A stretch of DNA of 64,000 nt from Symplocastrum torsivum CPER-KK1 (GTDB lineage: Bacteria > Cyanobacteriota > Cyanobacteriia > Cyanobacteriales > Coleofasciculaceae), in NCBI GenBank assembly GCA_019358875.1, contig JAHHIF010000002.1, positions 186,001 to 250,000 of the forward strand, written 5' to 3'. The position numbers and the translations under genes are program-made. Under the pieces are notes generated by a model, which had not been told where the DNA came from, ran no database searches, and was given only the letters and a program-made list of their open reading frames with translations. Shown here piece after piece: positions 62,664-64,000 of this stretch. The number at the start of each line of letters is the position of its first letter. Within the stretch, counting starts at the first letter, position 1.

Positions 62664-64000
62664 GTGTCTACGACTCAACTGCCTGGTAGTGCAGATAAAA
62701 AAAACGATGATCCCCGCCTAGACCAATGGCAACAAGGTCAGTTGGTTGAGGTAAGGATTACAGATTTGAATGATACTGGCGAGGGTGTTGGACGTTTGGG
62801 CAGTCGAGTAATCTTTGTTCCAGATACGGTCACGGGCGATCGCATTCTAGTTCGGCTGGTACATGTCAAAGCCAACTATGCCAATGGCAAACTTCACCAA
62901 ATCTTAGAACCATCTCCCCATCGCATTCGACCCAACTGCATCGTCGCAGACAAATGCGGTGGTTGCCAGTGGCAGCACATTGACTACGGGTATCAGCAAT
63001 CAACGAAACATAATCTAGTCGTTCAAGCCTTAGAACGCATTGGTGGCTTTACTCAACCTCCTGTCGCACCCATCTTGATCAGTGACTCATTCCTTGCCTA
63101 CCGCAACAAAGTGACCTATCCCTTAAAACGATCCGCAACGGGTCAAGTTCAGGCAGGCTACTACCAAAAAGGAAGTCACCAGCTAATTAATCTAAATCAA
63201 TGCCCTGTGCAAGATTCGCGCTTAAATCCGCTGTTAGCCGAAGTTAAGCAGGATATTGAGCGAATGGGGTGGTCAGTATATGACGAACGCCGTCATCAAG
63301 GACGCATCCGTCACCTGTCGCTGCGGATTGGGCGCCGTACCGGAGAGATGCTGCTGACGTTGATCGCAACTGATTGGAAGCTAGGAGATCTTGATGTTCA
63401 AGCGGAAAAGTGGATGACTCGCTACCCCAAACTGGTGGGGGTTTCGGTGAATCGTAACCCAAACCGCACCAATGCGATTTTTGGTGATGAAACTCGCTGT
63501 ATTACGGGTCAGCCTTATTTGAAAGAAGAGTTTGCTGGTCTTGAGTTCCAACTATCGCCTGAAACCTTCTTCCAGGTCAATACAGAGGCAGCAGAGGCAC
63601 TATTAAATGCGATCGCACAACAACTAGCGCTTAAGGGGGATGAAGTACTAGTCGATGCTTACTGTGGCATTGGTACCTTTACTCTGCCCCTAGCGCAACG
63701 AGTGCAGCAGGCAATTGGTTTAGAAGTACAACCTGCCTCCGTAGAACAAGCCCAAAGCAATGCCCAGCTTAACGGGATCAGCAATGTAATCTTTAAAACT
63801 GGAACGGTGGAAACCTTGCTGCCAAAACTGGGGATCACACCCGATATTGTTTTACTTGACCCACCTCGTAAGGGATGCGATCGCCAGGTCATCGAAACCC
63901 TTCTTCAAATCTTACCCAGGCGTATCGTTTACATTAGCTGTAAGCCAGCTACTCTGGCACGGGATCTCAAGCTCATCAGCCAGACTGGTAGCTATCAGTT
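62664..64000 (+). CDS. rlmD: 23S rRNA (uracil-C5)-methyltransferase RlmD, 3' end outside window
   Basis: An RlmD/RumA-type enzyme that makes m5U at 23S rRNA position 1939. Reading from GTG 62664 (behind AGAGAGG), a TRAM domain (QLVEVRITDLNDTGEGVGRL) comes first. Four cluster cysteines follow at 92, 98, 101 and 180 (CIVADKCGGC; NQCPVQD), then the SAM motif VDAYCGIGTFTLPLA and IVLLDPPRKGCD. The catalytic Cys426 lies in YISCKPATLARD. The frame has no stop before 64000, so the last few tens of residues are missing. TrmFO or plain RumA paralogues are alternatives, but the domain set is complete for RlmD. Confidence 0.93.
   Translation, partial: MSTTQLPGSADKKNDDPRLDQWQQGQLVEVRITDLNDTGEGVGRLGSRVIFVPDTVTGDRILVRLVHVKANYANGKLHQILEPSPHRIRPNCIVADKCGGCQWQHIDYGYQQSTKHNLVVQALERIGGFTQPPVAPILISDSFLAYRNKVTYPLKRSATGQVQAGYYQKGSHQLINLNQCPVQDSRLNPLLAEVKQDIERMGWSVYDERRHQGRIRHLSLRIGRRTGEMLLTLIATDWKLGDLDVQAEKWMTRYPKLVGVSVNRNPNRTNAIFGDETRCITGQPYLKEEFAGLEFQLSPETFFQVNTEAAEALLNAIAQQLALKGDEVLVDAYCGIGTFTLPLAQRVQQAIGLEVQPASVEQAQSNAQLNGISNVIFKTGTVETLLPKLGITPDIVLLDPPRKGCDRQVIETLLQILPRRIVYISCKPATLARDLKLISQTGSYQ

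Overview
This is a stretch of cyanobacterial chromosome. The evidence is the phycobilisome core gene apcD, a TrxR-thioredoxin fusion of NTRC type, a cyanobacterial-type Hfq, a SigG-like ECF sigma factor with a partner anti-sigma protein, a remnant of an SLH-domain iron-uptake-type porin, and very frequent GCGATCGC (HIP1) octamers. Heptanucleotide tandem repeats, dispersed repeats and a pilA/SPINDLY-type transferase locus point towards a filamentous, motile species. That last point is inference. No rRNA gene, tRNA gene, CRISPR array, intact insertion sequence or prophage was recognised.

Layout. 1-7.7 kb: tldD, a Uma2-family nuclease, then a three-gene block (GTP cyclohydrolase II-like, DUF1688, uracil phosphoribosyltransferase) that matches the URC uracil-catabolism gene set known from yeasts. 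8.3-24 kb: housekeeping genes (secA, lepB, a dihydroorotase-like gene with a degraded metal site, dapF, hfq) mixed with transporters (EamA, SulP, CPA2), a ParA ATPase, an M23 peptidase and a ComFB protein. A second dihydroorotase gene at 11.4-11.8 kb has lost most of its middle. 24-33 kb: L,D-transpeptidase/response-regulator pair, sigG-like gene with its anti-sigma partner, hydrolase, rlmB/mrnC, a STAS protein that seems to start at an AUU codon, carA. 32.7-41 kb: retropepsin-like lipoprotein, carotenoid oxygenase plus BT1 transporter, CHASE2 cyclase, site-2 protease.

41-47.6 kb is a purine-degradation block: NCS2 permease, HpxO-type urate hydroxylase, HIU hydrolase, OHCU decarboxylase and an allantoate-amidohydrolase-like enzyme. 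It is interrupted by a truncated porin gene that carries a palindromic repeat. With the URC block it suggests the cell can scavenge nitrogen from both purines and pyrimidines. 47.6-50.5 kb is a small accessory zone with a paired operator-like site, a broken Phd/VapC-like toxin-antitoxin locus near a direct repeat, an HNH endonuclease, an orphan HicB and gene debris. 50.5-55 kb: aminotransferase, ROK kinase, orphan ABC permease, NTRC. 55-61.7 kb: methyltransferase, pilA, SPINDLY-type O-GlcNAc transferase, second methyltransferase and a TPR-like membrane protein, which reads as a pilin production and modification locus. 61.7-64 kb: a candidate small RNA, apcD, and the 5' part of rlmD, which runs off the window.

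Three ~110-bp copies of one dispersed element, each with a heptamer tract, lie at 18.5, 33.7 and 46.1 kb. Palindromic repeats have also entered two reading frames without breaking them.
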